A DNA stretch of 64,000 nucleotides from Prinsepia uniflora (taxonomy: Eukaryota > Streptophyta > Magnoliopsida > Rosales > Rosaceae), in contig CM064871.1 in assembly GCA_032719365.1 (NCBI GenBank), forward strand, positions 73,326,383-73,390,382, given 5' to 3'. Below the pieces are notes generated by a model. It saw nothing but the letters and a program-made list of their open reading frames with translations, made no database searches and had not been told where the DNA came from. Shown piece after piece: positions 60,916-64,000 of this stretch; position 1 is the first letter of the stretch, and each line of letters opens with the position of its first letter. The translations under genes and the position numbers were made by a program.

Positions 60916-62422
60916 TGTCAGGACCCACCCCGGTTTCACCCTGAAACCCGAGGTAAATCCTGCTCTCGTCTGACCACCCAACCGTAACCAGGCAGACGCA
61001 GGAGAAAATACTCAATACCATATCCCGAAGTCAAAGTTTACAGAGCATAGTACATAATACAACAAAAAAAATGTGATAATATTTTACACGCACGCGGAAG
61101 AAAAACAAACACTCTGGGATCCCTCACGTCCCTTCTATGCCTCGGACACTGCCTCTACGTCAAAACCCCGCACTAGCTCCACAACCTGGAGGGCAATTTA
61201 AAAAACAGAAAGTGTGAGTGAACCAGAAAGTACAAAAAGTTCAAAAACCATGTCATATAAAAACCGGGGTTTTAGCCCTCCGTTTTGAAACCACATGCAT
61301 AACCAACAGTTATGAACACAGTTATAAAATAAGCATCATAAAACATCATAAGAACAGAAACACTATAAAATATCATAAGAAACAGAAACACTATAAAACA
61401 GTTATAGAAATCATAGCATGAGTATCAGAAACCGTATCATAAACCATAAAGCTCAAATCCTCATTTCCCGATCGAACCTGCTGGACCTATCCGAGTCTTT
61501 AAACTCCCGAGTCTTTAAACTCAATCCAGGCCTTAATCATATCCGAATCTTTAAACTCCCGAGTCTTTAAACTCAAGGCCTACGGGGGAAAATCAATATA
61601 TCCGAGTCTTTAAACTCCCGAGTCTTTAAACTCAATCCGGGTCTTTAAACCCATTCCGGCTGGTCCCCCGTCACATATATCCGGGTCTTTAAACACAATA
61701 GCCAGATCCAGCAAATCCAATCCAAAACCTTTTGAAAACCTTTTCCAAATCCATATCCAAACTCGAATCCGAAATCCCCGGTCCGAAGCCTTTCCGGCGT
61801 TCAGAACCGTCATTCCGAACCCAAATCCGGAATACCACTTTTCAAGCCTTTGCCCCAAATCCAATTGTCACTTTCGATTTCAAAACCAAAACCTTGATTC
61901 TCAAAATCATGTCCCAAAATCCCCTTAACATCATTGAGATCATTTATCTTTCCAAAATCACCATTTTCGTAAAACATGCTAAAACCGTATTTTTCTCGAA
62001 AACCGTGCAATCACGTAAAACCATCATAACATAGTCAAGATCATAGATGTAAGAGTAAAACCATCAAAAACGTATATAAAAACAGTTATGCATGATCGAG
62101 TTTAAGGAAAGGGTCCACTCACATACAGAGCCCTACTCGCGTCCCGAACGTCCAGCCCGTTCCTCAGCTTCCTCGGGAAATCCCGATCCTGTCAATCATC
62201 GTCAAAATACGTCACTAATACATCTACGAACATTCACCTAAATTTCCTCAAAATTCCCCGAACCGAAGACCTAAAACCCGGGACCCTAAACATTCACCCT
62301 CGCGGAACTAAACTCAAACGACGTCCGATTGACTCGAAACCAACTCCATTGAACTCACCACAACTCCTAGACCAAAAACCATGTTGACCGTTTTCCCAAC
62401 TGCCGCCGCACGCGCCCCCACG
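60916..62422 (-). repeat. 5' LTR of element H, 3' half only
   Basis: It matches 56118 to about 57610 and breaks at GCCCCCACG, where LTR I starts. Its hairpin array at 61493-61696 has one more 17-bp unit than the 3' LTR. Confidence 0.88.
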
Positions 62423-62873
62423 TGACACGACCCATCCCAATCCCCCTAGGATTACCATGGGATGTGCCATGCTCCCGTCTGACAAGAGGTGTCAGACAAG
62501 GGATAACCTATTGCCACTGCCCAAACGGGCTTCCAGAGTGCGTAAGGATCGATGGAGGAGGTGTGCGATGCTCAAGTCTCTGCTGCAGTTGCATCCGGAA
62601 TCAACCTGAAGGGCATTGAAAACAAAAGCTGTGAGTGGACGAAAATAAACAAGTCTGTTTAAAACATTTATAAGACATTTATGCCCCTCAGTAAAATCAT
62701 ATGCATGCACCAAAAACCAATAATCCCATATTTATTTTGAAATAACCATTAGGGCCTTAGCCCGGAAACCAAAGCATAGTTTCAAATTCCAAAAGTCAAT
62801 CCAAGAGTTATTTCGTCAATCCAAGAGTTATTTCGTCAATCCAGTAATATTCATTTATTATTTTTCCATCTCC

Positions 62874-63009
62874 AGCATCCCCGATGCCTAGCGTCCTAGA
62901 CGCTTGACGTTCCAGACGTCATATCTCACGGTATTAAGCAACGCGTGCTGCCCGGGGTCTCACCGGGTCCATATCTCTGACATCCCCGATGTCTGACGTC
63001 CATGACGTC
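62874..63009 (-). repeat. Mini-hairpin array 1 in LTR I
   Basis: AGCGTC-CTA-GACGCT, TGACGT-TCCAG-ACGTCA, GACATC-CCC-GATGTC and GACGTC-CAT-GACGTC. This is the same class as in LTR C and LTR G. Confidence 0.8.
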
Positions 63010-63309
63010 CAGCAATCCTGCTCCTGGATCACTATATGGTCTGGTAGCTCCGTACAATGAGCCCTCGCAGGCAATGCACCGTGACTTCTCCAGTGTCCCC
63101 GACACTTGGAGGAGACCAGGATATAAATATCCTCATATCGAGATGGTTTTATGGAACACATTTTATTATTCATTTCCAAAATATCACAAGGGCCCCGCCC
63201 CGAATTTCCATAAAACCGTCATAAGTCCAAATAGTTCAATCAAATCCGAAATAGTTTATTCAATTCCATTTTAGGGTTCCCGACCCGAAATCACATATAT
63301 AAGTCAACT

Positions 63310-63441
63310 GGGCCCTTGGCCCGATTTCATAAGTCAACTGGGCCCCTGGCCCGATTTCATAACTCAATTGGGCCCCTGGCCCGATTAACAAGTTAACTGG
63401 GCCCCTGGCCCGATTCAACAAATTAACTGGGCCCCTGGCCC
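63310..63441 (-). repeat. GGGCC-CCT-GGCCC hairpin array in LTR I
   Basis: Five tandem units of about 30 bp each contain GGGCC-CCT-GGCCC (CTT loop in the first). The stems are perfect; the spacers vary. Confidence 0.9.
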
Positions 63442-64000
63442 GATTTTACTTTATCAAATCCGTAACCGTTTCATGAAATCATATCCATCCATATTTATGG
63501 AAATCAGTGCAAATCCGGAAAACCTCGATTCACGTGCAAACACGTAAATCGCCTCGAAATGCGTGAAAACATATAAATTTACTGATATCCAAAATAAATC
63601 ATATAATCCCAATTATAACAATCATGAAACAGTTATGCATGCATCGAATTTATAAAACCAATGTCCACTCACAGACCGTTTAACCGAGCGCCTCGATATG
63701 CGTGCCATAGGCCTTCCCGGGCCACACCACAATCACCGGGACTCCCAATCCTGTTCAAATCACATTAGAGGATCACTAACCTCATCAATAACATCCTATT
63801 CAAGTCCCGTAATTTTCCCGAATTTTTACGTATTTTTAAACTGGATTTAAAACCTTCGAACATCCCGAACAATATCGAAACGGGATCCGATCGACACGAA
63901 ACCAACGCTAAAATGTTCGTTACATTGCATAGGATAAAAGTCATGTTGACCTCACCTCGAGATTCGTGCCCACACGCCGTCACGCGCCGCCGTGAGTGGC

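Larger units (their letters stand above)
56118..62422 (-). mobile_element. Gag-only LTR element H (minus strand, 5' LTR incomplete)
   Basis: Two LTR copies flank a 1734-bp internal region. The complete 3' LTR is 56118-59181. The 5' LTR is 60916-62422 and breaks off where LTR I has inserted. The internal region has a primer site (60902-60913), gag (60808 to 59708) and a purine tract, but no pol. It is the same family as the 21436-34036 array. Its two LTRs differ more from each other than the array's LTRs do, including a 17-bp hairpin-unit difference, so it is older. The left flank is CAAAC; the right flank is not in the window. Confidence 0.9.
62423..64000 (-). mobile_element. LTR I (3' part; runs off the window)
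   Basis: Its minus-strand 3' terminus reads GGGTCGTGTCA at 62423, with GACGGGAGCATGG next to it and an 8-bp terminal hairpin at 62477-62497. GTCCACTCAC arms lie near 62630 and 63663. It has two hairpin arrays, 62874-63009 and 63310-63441. It is inserted into the 5' LTR of element H; CCACG (62418-62422) would be the left target duplication if the copy beyond 64000 matches. Confidence 0.8.

Overview
The window is nuclear DNA of a flowering plant, probably a eudicot (species not identified). Signs of this are a 23-exon gene with short AT-rich introns, Ty3/gypsy and Ty1/copia retrotransposons primed by initiator tRNA-Met, hAT-type and Mutator-like DNA elements, and long AT-rich spacers. Only one host gene is visible: the cytosolic-type glutaminyl-tRNA synthetase on the minus strand (16235 down to 9789). 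It is intact, and the exons join in frame to about 795 codons. Almost everything else is transposable-element sequence.

Layout. 1-903 is the 3' end of a long LTR. 904-7255 is a decayed Ty1/copia element whose pol is cut by a solo LTR (976-3692, target duplication GCATG) and by a hAT-like element (3847-4706, duplication TCGTATGC). 7256-9788 is spacer, 9789-16235 is the synthetase gene, and 16236-17846 is spacer. 17847-18414 is a second hAT-like element.

18590 to about 48475 is a tower of related long LTRs inserted into each other. LTR F (+) holds LTR E (-, 18984-47603). E holds LTR D (+, 21276-46523, duplication TCGAA). D holds three things: a three-LTR tandem array (21436-34036, duplication CAAAT); a truncated minus-strand gag-protease element with LTR A (about 34119-38414); and solo LTR C (39802-45602, duplication GGAAA), which itself holds solo LTR B (41425-44805, duplication GAGTA). 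D also carries a third hAT-like element (45647-46472).

About 49130-52700 is a copia-type LTR split by solo LTR G (49419-52326). 53443-54854 is a Mutator-like element carrying exon-like gene fragments. 54900-55500 is another copia-type LTR piece. 56118-62422 is a minus-strand gag-only element, cut by a further LTR (62423 to the window end).

The main biology is a gag-only, non-autonomous LTR element. Its LTRs are about 3.1 kb, its internal region about 1.7 kb, and it has no protease, reverse transcriptase or integrase. It must borrow enzymes from elements like the gag-protease one in this window. Two observations look least described. First, the unit LTR-internal-LTR-internal-LTR has a middle LTR whose left part matches the right LTR and whose right part matches the left LTR, as expected for unequal crossover. 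Second, every LTR subfamily carries an array of short hairpins at the same place, with compensatory base changes between units. In the copies checked, a 10-bp inverted repeat (GTGAGTGGAC ... GTCCACTCAC, sometimes one mismatch) brackets the array and overlaps a splice-donor-like site. All of this was read by eye; no alignment or search was run.
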